Shown here piece after piece: positions 44,841 to 53,775 of a stretch of 64,000 nucleotides of DNA (the first letter of the stretch is position 1; each line of letters opens with the position of its first letter). The notes under the pieces were generated by a model, which was not told the origin of the DNA, searched no databases, and worked only from the letters and a program-made list of their open reading frames with translations. Source of the stretch: DATLLN01 sp963720885 (GTDB lineage Bacteria; Actinomycetota; Thermoleophilia; Gaiellales; JAICJC01); assembly GCA_963720885.1 (NCBI GenBank), contig CAVRGW010000005.1, positions 496,001 to 560,000 on the forward strand, given 5' to 3'. The position numbers and the translations under genes are program-made.

Positions 44841-46383
44841 TCAGCGCGGAGGTGTGACCGAGCTCATCCACGGGGGCCGGAGCGGCTCACCGAACCAGCG
44901 AGCGAGCGCTTCCCGCAGTGCGACGGCGTCTTCGTCCCCGGGCTCACCTGCGGTCGCGGCCCAGGCGATGTAGGCATCCGGGCGGATCAGCAGCGCATCG
45001 GCCGGCCGGTCGGCGACCTCCGCGGTGACGACGTCGATCCGCCCCTCCCAGCCGCGCGCCGCGTCACGTAGGTCCGAGCGATCCGCCAGGTCGAGCAGCA
45101 CCGCTCGCGCGGTGGTGGTGAGGCCGGCAATCCCGGTCGAGGCTTGGAGTGCGAAGGTGCCGGTCAGCGCGTGGTCGTTGGGGTTCGGGATCGGGTAGCG
45201 GATGTCGGTGCCGGCGATCAGGGCGCCGATGCGGCGCGCCGCGTCGTCGTCGCTGACGAGTTCCTGGAACAGCTCCCGGAGCGCGACGGCGGCCTCGTCG
45301 TGCCCACGCCGCAGCGCCACCTGGGCCCGGGTGTGGAACAGGGTCCGGTCGCCTGCCACGTGGCGTTCCTCGTGGTACGTGTCCAGCAGGTCGGCACGGC
45401 GCCCAGCCCTGGACCGCAGCGCCCAGCTTCCAGGCCAGGTTGACGCTGTCCATCATCCCGGCGTTGAGCGCCACGCCCGGAGCGGGAAACAGGTGGGCGG
45501 CGTCGCCGGCCAGCATGATCCGCCCGTCGCGGTATCCCTCGACGTGGCGCGCGTGGAACGTGAAGCGGGTCAGCCGGGTCGGCTCGCCCAGGGGCAGATC
45601 CACGCCGAGCACGCGGCTGATGCTCTCCCCCAGCTCGGCCACGGTCATCGGCTCGTCGTCGTCGTAGTCGGCGGTCTCCTCCTCGCTGGTGAACACGCCC
45701 AGCCGCGCCGGGTCGACCGACCCGGCGGCGAACACCCCTCGCTCCGTGCGCGTGAAGCCGAAGTTGAACCTGCCCACCCCGGCGACCTCGAGGTCACCGT
45801 TCTCGAGCACCGTGACCCCGTCGGGCACGGTGGTCTGGCCGAGCCGGTTGACCTCCGGATACGTGATGCCGGGGAACGGGAAGCCGGCCAGGTCGCGCAC
45901 TCGGCTGCGCGACCCGTCGCAACCGACCAGGTACCGAGCGGTCACCCGAAGCTGCCCATCCGGCCCGCGCACGTCCGCGACGACCTCGGCGTCATCCTGG
46001 CTGAGCCCAACCACCTCATGTCCCCGGCAGATCTCGGCGCCCAGCTCGCGGGCCAGCACGTCGAGCACGCCCTCGAGCCGCGGCTGCGGGAGCAGCAGCA
46101 GGTGCATCGGCGGCTCGGGCAAGCGCGTCATGTCCACGTGCACTTCGCCGAACGGCAACCGGAGTGCCGGGACGGGCCTCGGGCTGGCCACCTCGAATCG
46201 CTCCAGCAGGCCGCGGTGGCGCAGCACCTCCACGATCTGCCCGCTCAGACCGCCGGCCTTCGGAACCTCCCTGATCTGCGGATGCCGCTCCAGCACGAGC
46301 GCATCCACTCCGGCCAGACGCAGCTCGACCGCCAGCATCAGACCGGTCGGACCGGCTCCCACGATGATCACGTCCGCGTCCAT
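44841..46383 (-). CDS. FAD-dependent aromatic monooxygenase (one frame break)
   Basis: About 513 residues after removing one base near 45396. Group A flavoprotein hydroxylase: VIIVGAGPTGLMLAVEL (FAD), the DG-motif region YLVGCDGSRSRVR, GRIMLAGDAAHLFPAPGVALN (second FAD motif), and a thioredoxin-like C-terminal domain (DRPADALLIRPDAYIAWAA). This matches rifampicin/polyketide monooxygenase-like enzymes (MhpA/PgaE group). After GAAVQGWAP the frame switches to ADLLDTYHEERHVAGDRTL, the normal continuation. ATG at 46383. Confidence 0.85.
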
Positions 46384-46578
46384 CAACCGCTACCCCCGTC
46401 TCGGTAGGCTCTGAGCACGAACCGGCCATTGTGCCCCACGGTTCCGGCTTGAAACAAGCCCCCGCCTGTGTTGTACTTTTAAGCGGCAAAGGAGACTGTC
46501 ACGGTCCCGCTGATGACCACCGTCTCCCGCTCCACCTCAACGTTGATACGATCGCAACAAGCGATCGGGGGTGGCACA

Positions 46579-47910
46579 GTGCGAGCGGGTACCGGAATGT
46601 TCGCATTGCTGGTGGCAATGCTCGTGGGGTCGGTCACGATCGCCAACGCTGCCGTGCCGGACACCGAGCGGGCGAGCCTCTCCAGCAGCGGTGGCCAGAG
46701 CAATGGCAACAGCCCCGACCTGACAGAGGGCGAGAGTGCCTCGATCAGCGTCCACGGCCGCTACGTCGCCTTCACATCGCTCGGGTCCAACCTGGTGAAC
46801 GGCGACACCAACGGCGTCATCGACGTGTTCGTGCGCGACCGGAAGATGGGCACCACGCAGCGGGTCAGCGTCTCGAGCCAGGGTGGGCAGGCGAACGATC
46901 TGAGCACCACGCCGTCGATCAGCACCACCGGCCGCTACATCGCCTTCAGCTCGGCCGCTTCCAACCTGGTGAAACGCGACACGAACGGCCGCAGCGACGT
47001 GTTCGTCCACGACCGCGTGACCGGCAAGACCATCCGGGTGAGCGTTCGTGTCGACGGCGGCCAGGGCAATGGTTACAACGACGATCCGTCGATCAGCGGC
47101 GACGGCCTCCACGTCGCATTCGTGTCCTCCGCGACCAATCTCATCTCGGGCGACACGAACCGCGCCGAGGACATCTACGTCCGCAACCTCGACGACAGGA
47201 CGACGGAGCGGGTGAGCGTGTCGAGCAGCGGCGAGCAGGCGGGGCCAGGTCTAGGTCGTCGCAGCCTGCATCCGTCGATCAGCGCCGACGGTCGCTACGT
47301 CGCCTTCGATTCGGAGGCCAACAACCTGGTCGACGACGATCCCACATTCAATACCTGGGACGTCTACGTCCGCGATCGTGTGTCCGGGACGACCGAGATC
47401 AACGACCCCTATCTCAGCCACATCGGGAGCGATTTCCAGTACATCGTGGGTGGGATGTTTCCATCGATCAGTGCGGACGGCCGGTATGTGACCTATGGCC
47501 TCTTCGCGTCCGATGTCGACGGCGTGCGGGGGACGCACGTCTACCTCGATGACCGGGCGACCGACACCACCGTGCGGGTCAGCCAGTCCGTGGACGGGGA
47601 GCGAGGCAACGCGGGCAGCGGGGCCGCGACGATCAGCGCCGACGGCCGTTACGCCGCCTTCGACTCGGACGCGTCCAATCTGGTCATCGGCGATACCAAC
47701 CACCAGACCGACGTCTTTCGCTGGGATCGCGTAACCGGCGTCATCCGGCGGATCAGCGTCTCCACCAGCGGGGCCGAGGCCAACGGCGGGAGCGCCGGGG
47801 CGGCGATCAGCGGCGACGGCCTGCACGTCGGCTTCGGTTCGTACGCGACGAATCTGGTCGCCGGCGACACGAACGACCACGCCGACGTGTTCGTCCGCAA
47901 CCTCGGCTGA
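46579..47910 (+). CDS. Secreted beta-propeller repeat protein (PD40-like)
   Basis: 443 residues: signal peptide (GMFALLVAMLVGSVTIANA) and eight or so repeats of about 45-50 residues with consensus SISADGRYVAFDSxASNLV, then GDTNxxxDVFVRDR and TGxTxRVSVSSxG. This is a beta-propeller of the TolB/PD40 type common in secreted actinobacterial proteins. GTG at 46579 is chosen because a TACGAT box (46547-46552) lies inside the longer frame that starts at 46513, and GGGGGTGG lies just before the GTG. Confidence 0.75.
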   Translation: MRAGTGMFALLVAMLVGSVTIANAAVPDTERASLSSSGGQSNGNSPDLTEGESASISVHGRYVAFTSLGSNLVNGDTNGVIDVFVRDRKMGTTQRVSVSSQGGQANDLSTTPSISTTGRYIAFSSAASNLVKRDTNGRSDVFVHDRVTGKTIRVSVRVDGGQGNGYNDDPSISGDGLHVAFVSSATNLISGDTNRAEDIYVRNLDDRTTERVSVSSSGEQAGPGLGRRSLHPSISADGRYVAFDSEANNLVDDDPTFNTWDVYVRDRVSGTTEINDPYLSHIGSDFQYIVGGMFPSISADGRYVTYGLFASDVDGVRGTHVYLDDRATDTTVRVSQSVDGERGNAGSGAATISADGRYAAFDSDASNLVIGDTNHQTDVFRWDRVTGVIRRISVSTSGAEANGGSAGAAISGDGLHVGFGSYATNLVAGDTNDHADVFVRNLG

Positions 47911-47963
47911 CTCCGAGCAGTGAGGGTCCGGCTGGCGATCCGCGAGGTACTACGATCGCGGAC

Positions 47964-48464
47964 GTGGCTCAACGTCCACAGCAGCGAAAGACGGCGAAAC
48001 GGCGGGCCGGCGCCACGCTCAAGGATGGTGAGCGCCGCCGGCTCGCGGCCGCGTCTCGCGCCCGTCGCGGCGAGCAGGCTCCGCGGCCCATCGCATGGTG
48101 TGACGGCGGGATCCGTGGTGAGCGCGCGGCCGCGGCGTTCGTCCTGCAGTCGGCAAAGGGCCGCGTGATCGCCCAGGACGTGCGGCTGGTCAGCGCGCGC
48201 ACCATCGAGGACGTCGAGTGCGCGGCGGTCGCCGCGGCGCTCGAACGTGCGGTCGAGCTGCAACTCGATGAGCTCGAGGTGCGGCTGGATTCACAGGTCG
48301 TGGTCGACTGGCTGACCGCCGTCCGGCGTCCCGAGCGGAGCGGACGCGCGCTTCGCCTGGTCACCGCTCAGCTGGCGAAGCTCGGCCATGTCTCGTTCCG
48401 CTGGGTGCCGCGCGACGAGAACGCCGACGTCGACCGGCTGGTCTGGTCGGCGCTCAGCGACTGA
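47964..48464 (+). CDS. RNase H-like (RVT_3) protein
   Basis: 166 residues: a basic N-terminus (QQRKTAKRRAGATLKDGERRR) then an RNase HI fold with acidic residues in WCDGGIRG, IEDVECAAVAAAL, VRLDSQVVVDWL and DENADVDRL, the D-E-D-D pattern of the RVT_3 branch. The basic extension may bind nucleic acid. GTG start 7 bases after TACGAT (47951-47956). Confidence 0.85.
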   Translation: MAQRPQQRKTAKRRAGATLKDGERRRLAAASRARRGEQAPRPIAWCDGGIRGERAAAAFVLQSAKGRVIAQDVRLVSARTIEDVECAAVAAALERAVELQLDELEVRLDSQVVVDWLTAVRRPERSGRALRLVTAQLAKLGHVSFRWVPRDENADVDRLVWSALSD

Positions 48465-48465
48465 G

Positions 48466-49287
48466 CTACCAGCGTTCGGCCCACGGCGGCGAAGGCGCCG
48501 GGGTCGGCTCGAGACCATTCAGATCGTGTGACCACGTGATCGCGAGGGTGCCGTCGGCCTGGTGCTCCCGCACCTCGATCCGGCCCGAATCGGTGGCGGC
48601 GAGCAGCCTCCCGGTTGCGTCCCAGTCTGCCCAGACGACGCCGTCGATCGACACTCCGTCCAGCTCGTAGCGAAGCAGCGCACCCTCGATCGCGTGCTCG
48701 TCGAAGTCGTGGCCTTCGTGGATCGCCCGCAGGGTCGCGCCTTGCGGCGACGGCTGGTCGCGCTCGATGATCAGCACCGTGGCCTGCCCCATCGACGGCA
48801 GCAGCCGCCAGCCGTTACGGAGTTCCCGTGACACGTCCCGCTCGACGAAGGCCGTCCGCACGGTGGTCTGGAACGGCGTCCGGCGCGCGCGCTTACCCAA
48901 AAACGACCCGTGATCCGGCGGCTTGGTCGGATCGATGTCGGCGGCGAATGCGCCGTCCCGGTGGAACTCGCAGCCCGCCGCCCAGGTACTGCCGACACGC
49001 CAGGCGGCCAGCGCACGCAACCAGGGAACCCGGGACACCCCGTAGTAGCCGTCCCACGGGGGCTCGCCGGGCGTCCAGGCGAAGTACCCGAGCAGCCGCC
49101 CGTCGGGTGAGACGTCGCAGCGGCGCGGGTAGATCCGGCCGCTGAACCAGGCGCCCGGCTGCACGTCGAGGGCATCCAGTCGCCAGCGGAGCAGGTGCCA
49201 CCAGTCGCTGGGACCACGCCGCAGAACGACCGCATCCGGCGCGCACGCAGCCGGCAGGACGTGGAGCCGGGGCGGCGGCACGCTCAC
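48466..49287 (-). CDS. Hypothetical protein with propeller-like strands
   Basis: 273 residues, no signal peptide. Repeated aromatic beta strands (DVSPDGRLLGYFAWTPGEPPW, IDGVVWADWDATGRLLAATDSGRIEVRE) resemble blades of a WD/PD40 propeller. Its ATG overlaps the stop of the next upstream gene (ATGA), so the two are co-translated. No known family. Confidence 0.65.
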   Translation of the reverse strand: MSVPPPRLHVLPAACAPDAVVLRRGPSDWWHLLRWRLDALDVQPGAWFSGRIYPRRCDVSPDGRLLGYFAWTPGEPPWDGYYGVSRVPWLRALAAWRVGSTWAAGCEFHRDGAFAADIDPTKPPDHGSFLGKRARRTPFQTTVRTAFVERDVSRELRNGWRLLPSMGQATVLIIERDQPSPQGATLRAIHEGHDFDEHAIEGALLRYELDGVSIDGVVWADWDATGRLLAATDSGRIEVREHQADGTLAITWSHDLNGLEPTPAPSPPWAERW

Positions 49288-49595
49288 GATGCGCCGCTCG
49301 TGCCGATGATCTGCCCGTGCCTGACAGTGACGGCCAGCACGTCGATTCGACCGTCACCGGCGTCCTCCGGGCACGAGTACCGGAACGTCGCCCACGGCGC
49401 CGAGATTGCGTCCCATACCCCTCCCACCAACACGGGACCGGAGCACAGGACGGCGCTGGTCGGGGTGCCGCGTTTCGCACGAAGTCGCGTCGCCACCTCG
49501 CTGGCGTCGAGTCGACCGAGCACGAAGAACGATCCGAGCTTGACGGCGAGCGCCACTGCGGCGATCCCCACGATGCAGAGCAGCCATCGCATCAT
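49284..49595 (-). CDS. Small membrane-anchored protein
   Basis: 103 residues with an N-terminal hydrophobic helix (WLLCIVGIAAVALAVKLGSFF) and an extracytoplasmic-type domain with two Cys (AVLCSGPV, FRYSCPED) that could form a disulfide. Coupled with the gene at 48466. The 231 bases upstream to 49826 contain no gene, only an imperfect GGGCCC-bounded inverted repeat (49704-49744). Confidence 0.6.
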   Translation of the reverse strand: MMRWLLCIVGIAAVALAVKLGSFFVLGRLDASEVATRLRAKRGTPTSAVLCSGPVLVGGVWDAISAPWATFRYSCPEDAGDGRIDVLAVTVRHGQIIGTSGAS

Positions 49596-49826
49596 CGGTC
49601 GTCATCACCCGCTGATCCCCTGCCCATCGGGCGGACAGCGTACGCGACGTCACGGACCGCATCCGGTTCTCGCCGCAGGGGCCCGGGCGGACCCGCGTGA
49701 CGGGCCCTCCCGGACCGGTATCCGAATCCGGATGAAAGGGCCCCCGCCTTCACCCCGCTCGGTGTGACGGCGATTCTACGGCACGAAATACCTGCAAATC
49801 AAGCTAACCAATTCTCGTGCCCGCGC

Positions 49827-51680
49827 CTACTGATCCGTACCAAGGTCGACGATCGGGATGATCAGGTTCTCGACGCCCACCGCCACGCTTACGGTGTCCT
49901 TGCCGGCGAGCGTCTGCACGCGAAGCCTGTCGAGTGCGCCCTCCGACCCGGTGATCCGCAAGTGCGCGGCCAATCCGCTGACCGCCACCTCGGCGCCGGT
50001 CGACGTGACGTGGACGGTGTCAGGCCCGGCCGTGCCATTGACGACCACGGTGTCCGCCGACCCGTCGCCTGTCCCGGTGCCCACCGGAAAGCCGAGATCC
50101 GCAGCGACGTCGGTGACGCCTGTGCCCGAGAGGTCGTTGAGCGTGATCGTATCGACGCCACCGACCGTGTTCAGCAGCACCCGCTCGATGCCGGCGGCGT
50201 CCATGGTCACCGCCCCGATGTCCCGTAACAGCCGCAGCCGCGAACCGTTCGCCGACAGGTCGTACTGCTCGTTGATGTTGGCGCCGTTGAAGCGGATCGT
50301 GTCGATGCCGGCCTGGCCCTCGACGATGTCGTTGGCGTCGCCTGGATCCCACTGGTAGGTGTCGCTGCCGTCGCCCATCAATGCGAGGTCGTTGCCCCGA
50401 TTGCCATCGATCAGATCCGCGCCCTTGCCGCCCAGGATGCGATCGTTGCCGTCGCCGCCGAGCAGGGTGTCGTTGCCGTTGCCGCCGTCCAGCGTGAGCT
50501 GCGTCAGTGTTGCGATCCCGTTGCCTGCCGAGACCGCGTCGTCGCCGTTCTGGGTCGCCACGTCCAGGTTCTCGACGGCGCCCGAGTTCAGCAGCACGCT
50601 GCCCGGCGACGATGTGGCGACGAACGCGCCGTTCGGAAGCACCGAGAGCTGATCCGCCGCGATGGTGCCGTCGTAGTGCGAGGTATCCGAGCCGGGTCCG
50701 CCGTCGAAGTCGACGTGCGCCGCCGCGTGCACCCCGACCGTGGCGGTCATCGTGTCGTCGCCGTCGAGCCCATGGACGGCAACGGCGTCCGTCGACTCGT
50801 CCCCGGTCACCCGGGTGACGGCGGCGAGCCCGAGCACCGCAAGGCCCCCGCCGCCGTTGCTGAGACTCAGCTGGTTCGCGCCGCTCGTCGCATTGACGAC
50901 CACGGTGTCGGCCGCGCCGTCGGGAGTGGAGCTGCCGGCCGGGAAGCCGAGATTCGCATCGACCTCCGTGACGCCTGTCGCGGCGAGGTCGTCGACGGTC
51001 ACCAAGTCGGTGCCGCCGACCACGTTCAGCGTCACCTCCTCCATCCCCGCAGCGTCCATGGTGATCGCGGCGATATCACGGGTCAGCCGGAGCCTTGACC
51101 CGTTGGCCGAAAGCTCGATGCGTTCGTTGATATTCGCCCCGTTGAACCGGATCGTGTCGGTGCCGGTCTGGCCCTCGACCGTGTCGCTGTTGTCGCCGGG
51201 ATCCCACTGGTAGGTGTCGTTGCCGCCCCCCAGCAGCGCGGTGTCCAGGCCGATGTTTCCATCCACGACGTCGTTGCCCGCGCCGCCGATCAGCGTCTCG
51301 TTCCCGGGGCCGCCGAGGATGGTGTCGTTCCCCCCGCCGCCGTTCAGCGTCACCGCCTTGTCCGAGAGGCCGTTGCCGCTGTTGCCGAGCCGAATCTGGT
51401 CGTCGCCGCCACCGGCATTCACGACAACGGCGGTGAACGTCGAGCGGGCAACGGTGAAGTCAGGCGTGCCGTCGTCGCCGACATCGATGAACACCGAAGT
51501 GGTGTCCGCCTCCAGCCCGAGCTTGTCACTCGCGGCGTCGCCGGTGATCTTCAACGTGCCGGACTTGACCTGCACGGCGTATGCGGCGAATGCCGGCTCG
51601 GCCCGCAGGCCGAGCACCGGCACCGCCAGAACGGCGGCCGCCGCCGCGATCAGACCCTGCGTCCTCATCGTTGTCCCCAT
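49827..51680 (-). CDS. Secreted RTX-type calcium-binding repeat protein with internal duplication
   Basis: 617 residues: signal peptide (to about residue 32) and two tandem copies of a ~280-residue unit. Each copy has GGxGND nonapeptide repeats (GGGGNDTILGG, GGNGNDTLLGG) and then the block YQWDPGD, NGANINE, SANGSRLRL, TMDAAG, DLGFPxG, DTVVVN (copy 1 about residues 155-267, copy 2 about 440-553). RTX repeats fold on calcium outside the cell. ATG at 51680 has GGGGGAGG 6 bases upstream. No type I secretion genes are nearby and the N-terminal signal suggests Sec export. Confidence 0.88.
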   Translation of the reverse strand: MGTTMRTQGLIAAAAAVLAVPVLGLRAEPAFAAYAVQVKSGTLKITGDAASDKLGLEADTTSVFIDVGDDGTPDFTVARSTFTAVVVNAGGGDDQIRLGNSGNGLSDKAVTLNGGGGNDTILGGPGNETLIGGAGNDVVDGNIGLDTALLGGGNDTYQWDPGDNSDTVEGQTGTDTIRFNGANINERIELSANGSRLRLTRDIAAITMDAAGMEEVTLNVVGGTDLVTVDDLAATGVTEVDANLGFPAGSSTPDGAADTVVVNATSGANQLSLSNGGGGLAVLGLAAVTRVTGDESTDAVAVHGLDGDDTMTATVGVHAAAHVDFDGGPGSDTSHYDGTIAADQLSVLPNGAFVATSSPGSVLLNSGAVENLDVATQNGDDAVSAGNGIATLTQLTLDGGNGNDTLLGGDGNDRILGGKGADLIDGNRGNDLALMGDGSDTYQWDPGDANDIVEGQAGIDTIRFNGANINEQYDLSANGSRLRLLRDIGAVTMDAAGIERVLLNTVGGVDTITLNDLSGTGVTDVAADLGFPVGTGTGDGSADTVVVNGTAGPDTVHVTSTGAEVAVSGLAAHLRITGSEGALDRLRVQTLAGKDTVSVAVGVENLIIPIVDLGTDQ

Positions 51681-51764
51681 GTCGACCTCCCCCTCGATCC
51701 GGTGCCTGGAACCACGACGCCGGTGATCCCCGGCATCTTCCATTCTCCGCCTAAGATGGGCGGC

Positions 51765-52496
51765 GTGCAGGACTACGAGCCCATGCTGAGCTTCGGCGAG
51801 GAGGTCGCCGCGCTCTACGACGACAAGCCTCGGGGCGACGAGGCGGACGCCGTGCGGTTCCTCTCGGAGCTGGCCGACGGTGGCCGCGCCCTCGAGCTCG
51901 CCGTCGGCACCGGGCGCATCGCGCTGCCCCTGGCGGCCGCCGGCGTGCCCGTCGACGGCATCGACCTCTCGGAGGCGATGGTCGCGAAGCTGCGGAGCAA
52001 ACCCGGCGGCGACGCGCTCGATGTCACCATCGGCAACTTCGCCGACGTGCCGGTGGGCGGCAGCTACCGGCTGATCTACATCGTCTACAACACGCTGTTC
52101 AATCTGCTCACCCAGGACGACCAGGTGCGCTGTGTCGAGAACGTGGCGGCGCATCTGGACGACGGCGGGTCGTTCGTGGTCGAGGCGCTGGTGCCGTCGT
52201 ACCTGCACCGGCTGCGCGATCACCAGTCCGTTGACGCCGAGGCGGTCGAGGTCGACCGGGTGACGCTCGACGTCTCCCGCCACGACCCGGTCAACCAGCT
52301 GCAGGAGGAGAGCCACGTCTCGATCAGCCGCGACGGCATCCGCCTGGATCCCATCGTCACCCGGTACATCTGGCCCTCCGAGCTCGATCTGATGGCACGT
52401 ATCGCAGGACTGCGGTCGGTCGATCGCTTCGGGGGCTGGAACGGCGAGCCGTTCACGCCGGACAGCCGCCTGCATGTGTCGGTGTACGGGCGCTGA
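51765..52496 (+). CDS. SAM-dependent methyltransferase
   Basis: 243 residues: SAM site ALELAVGTGRIALPLAAAG, acidic VDGIDLSEAM, and YIVYNTLFNLLTQDDQ typical of the Methyltransf_25/TylM1-like group. The GTG at 51765 lies 7 bases after TAAGAT (51752-51757). The target is unknown. Confidence 0.83.
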   Translation: MQDYEPMLSFGEEVAALYDDKPRGDEADAVRFLSELADGGRALELAVGTGRIALPLAAAGVPVDGIDLSEAMVAKLRSKPGGDALDVTIGNFADVPVGGSYRLIYIVYNTLFNLLTQDDQVRCVENVAAHLDDGGSFVVEALVPSYLHRLRDHQSVDAEAVEVDRVTLDVSRHDPVNQLQEESHVSISRDGIRLDPIVTRYIWPSELDLMARIAGLRSVDRFGGWNGEPFTPDSRLHVSVYGR

Positions 52497-52626
52497 GCGC
52501 GCTTGACCGGCGCCGGCCGGGTCAGTACCGTCACTCCACGTTGGATCACGTCCCGAGGGGGGACTGCTGGCCACCCGACCACCGATCGCCGTCGATGCGC
52601 GGCGGGCGCACGTCGAGAGCGCGCCC

Positions 52627-52962
52627 GTGGCGACCGCGTGGTCGTGCCTGTGCGCCGTCCGTGACGGCGATCTGCGCTTCGCGCTCGAGTTCACCAGAGG
52701 CGTGACGCGTGAACAGCTGGCCGCGCTCCGGCGGCGCCTGCCCGACACCGACGCCTGGGGCGTCACCTCCGCCGCTCGCCCGCTGGCGCCCGGCGAGGAG
52801 GAGGTGGTGCTGATCGCGGACGTGGACGAGCGCTACCCGGCGGACGAGTTGTTCGTCACCGAGCGGCTCTACGTCGTCGACGAGCCGGACCCGCCCGGCG
52901 ACGCCGTCAGGGTGCGGATCCGCCATACGGGCACCGGCCCGCGCGTCGTCGCGATCATCTAG
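52627..52962 (+). CDS. Hypothetical small protein
   Basis: 111 residues (AWSCLCAVRDGDLRFALEF to RVRIRHTGTGPRVVAII), alternating strand-helix character with typical codon use. The start is uncertain: the open frame continues about 20 codons upstream to a CTG preceded by GAGGGGGG, which could be the real start. No family recognised; neighbours give no clue. Confidence 0.5.
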   Translation: MATAWSCLCAVRDGDLRFALEFTRGVTREQLAALRRRLPDTDAWGVTSAARPLAPGEEEVVLIADVDERYPADELFVTERLYVVDEPDPPGDAVRVRIRHTGTGPRVVAII

Positions 52963-52969
52963 GGCGCGC

Positions 52970-53254
52970 TCAGCCCCAGCGGAGCCGCGGCGCCGAATGC
53001 CGCCGCTGCACAGCGGAGCCGTTTCGTCCCTCGGTCTCGCCACCCGCCGACGCCTCGAGGCTGCGCACCTGTCGCGATCTCGTCGACCGGACGTTCACCC
53101 AGTGCGGGTCACCCTCCTGGCGCGAGACCTCCCGCAGAATGAGTTGCTTGAAGGCCACGATCTCGTCCTTCCCGCCGTTCCGGAAGCGGTAAACATGCGT
53201 TGGACGTGGCGGTGGCACAAAACCGCCCGGGAGGCGATGCCGTATCCCGGACAT
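52970..53254 (-). CDS. Hypothetical small basic protein
   Basis: 94 residues from the ATG at 53254, or 82 from a GTG at 53218. The middle part (HVYRFRNGGKDEIVAFKQL) looks like a compact fold; the tail is Arg/Ser-rich. It overlaps the divergent cupredoxin start by two bases if the long form is used. Coding nature is suggested by codon-position bias only. Confidence 0.4.
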   Translation of the reverse strand: MSGIRHRLPGGFVPPPRPTHVYRFRNGGKDEIVAFKQLILREVSRQEGDPHWVNVRSTRSRQVRSLEASAGGETEGRNGSAVQRRHSAPRLRWG

Positions 53255-53705
53255 GCAGATCTCCCAGCGCTTACACTCAAGATGGCTCCCGGGCATCGCA
53301 GCGGCCGCCCTGCTGGCTGTCGTGCTCGCGGGCTGTGGCTCGTCGAGCGGCTCGTCCTCCTCCGTCGCCTCCGTCCCCGCAGCATCCGGCGGCTCGACCA
53401 CTGGCGTGGCGAGCGGCGGCAGCGGCACCAGCGTGGACGTCATGCTCAAGGACTTCTCGATCACGCTGGCCGGCGGAGACTCCCTGTCGCCCGGCACCTA
53501 CACCTTCACCGTGGCGAACCAGGGCCCGACTGCGCACAACCTGACGATCGAGGGCCCCGGCGTGGACAACGCCGCGACCCCGACGTTCGGCAGCGGCGAG
53601 ACCAAGACGCTGACCGTCACGCTCAAGAACGGCAAGTACGACTTCTTCTGCTCCGTGCCCGGTCACAAACAGGCCGGCATGAACGTCGACGTCACGGTCG
53701 GCTGA
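53253..53705 (+). CDS. Cupredoxin-domain lipoprotein
   Basis: 150 residues: lipoprotein signal (VVLAGCG, lipidated Cys near residue 28), a Ser/Gly-rich linker, and a plastocyanin-like domain. Type 1 copper ligands are visible: His in PTAHNLTI, then Cys-His-Met in FFCSVPGHKQAGM. It probably carries electrons at the outer face of the membrane or binds copper. ATG at 53253. Confidence 0.88.
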   Translation: MQISQRLHSRWLPGIAAAALLAVVLAGCGSSSGSSSSVASVPAASGGSTTGVASGGSGTSVDVMLKDFSITLAGGDSLSPGTYTFTVANQGPTAHNLTIEGPGVDNAATPTFGSGETKTLTVTLKNGKYDFFCSVPGHKQAGMNVDVTVG

Positions 53706-53775
53706 CACCGGTCACCGAGCGGTCCCGTGACGACCGGCTCAACTTGGGCGTGCCGGCGCCGATCACGCCCCTGAG

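Noticed and set aside
46513..46578. Longer start for the propeller protein at 46513
   Set aside because: A TACGAT -10 box lies inside it and the ribosome-binding sequence is before the GTG at 46579.
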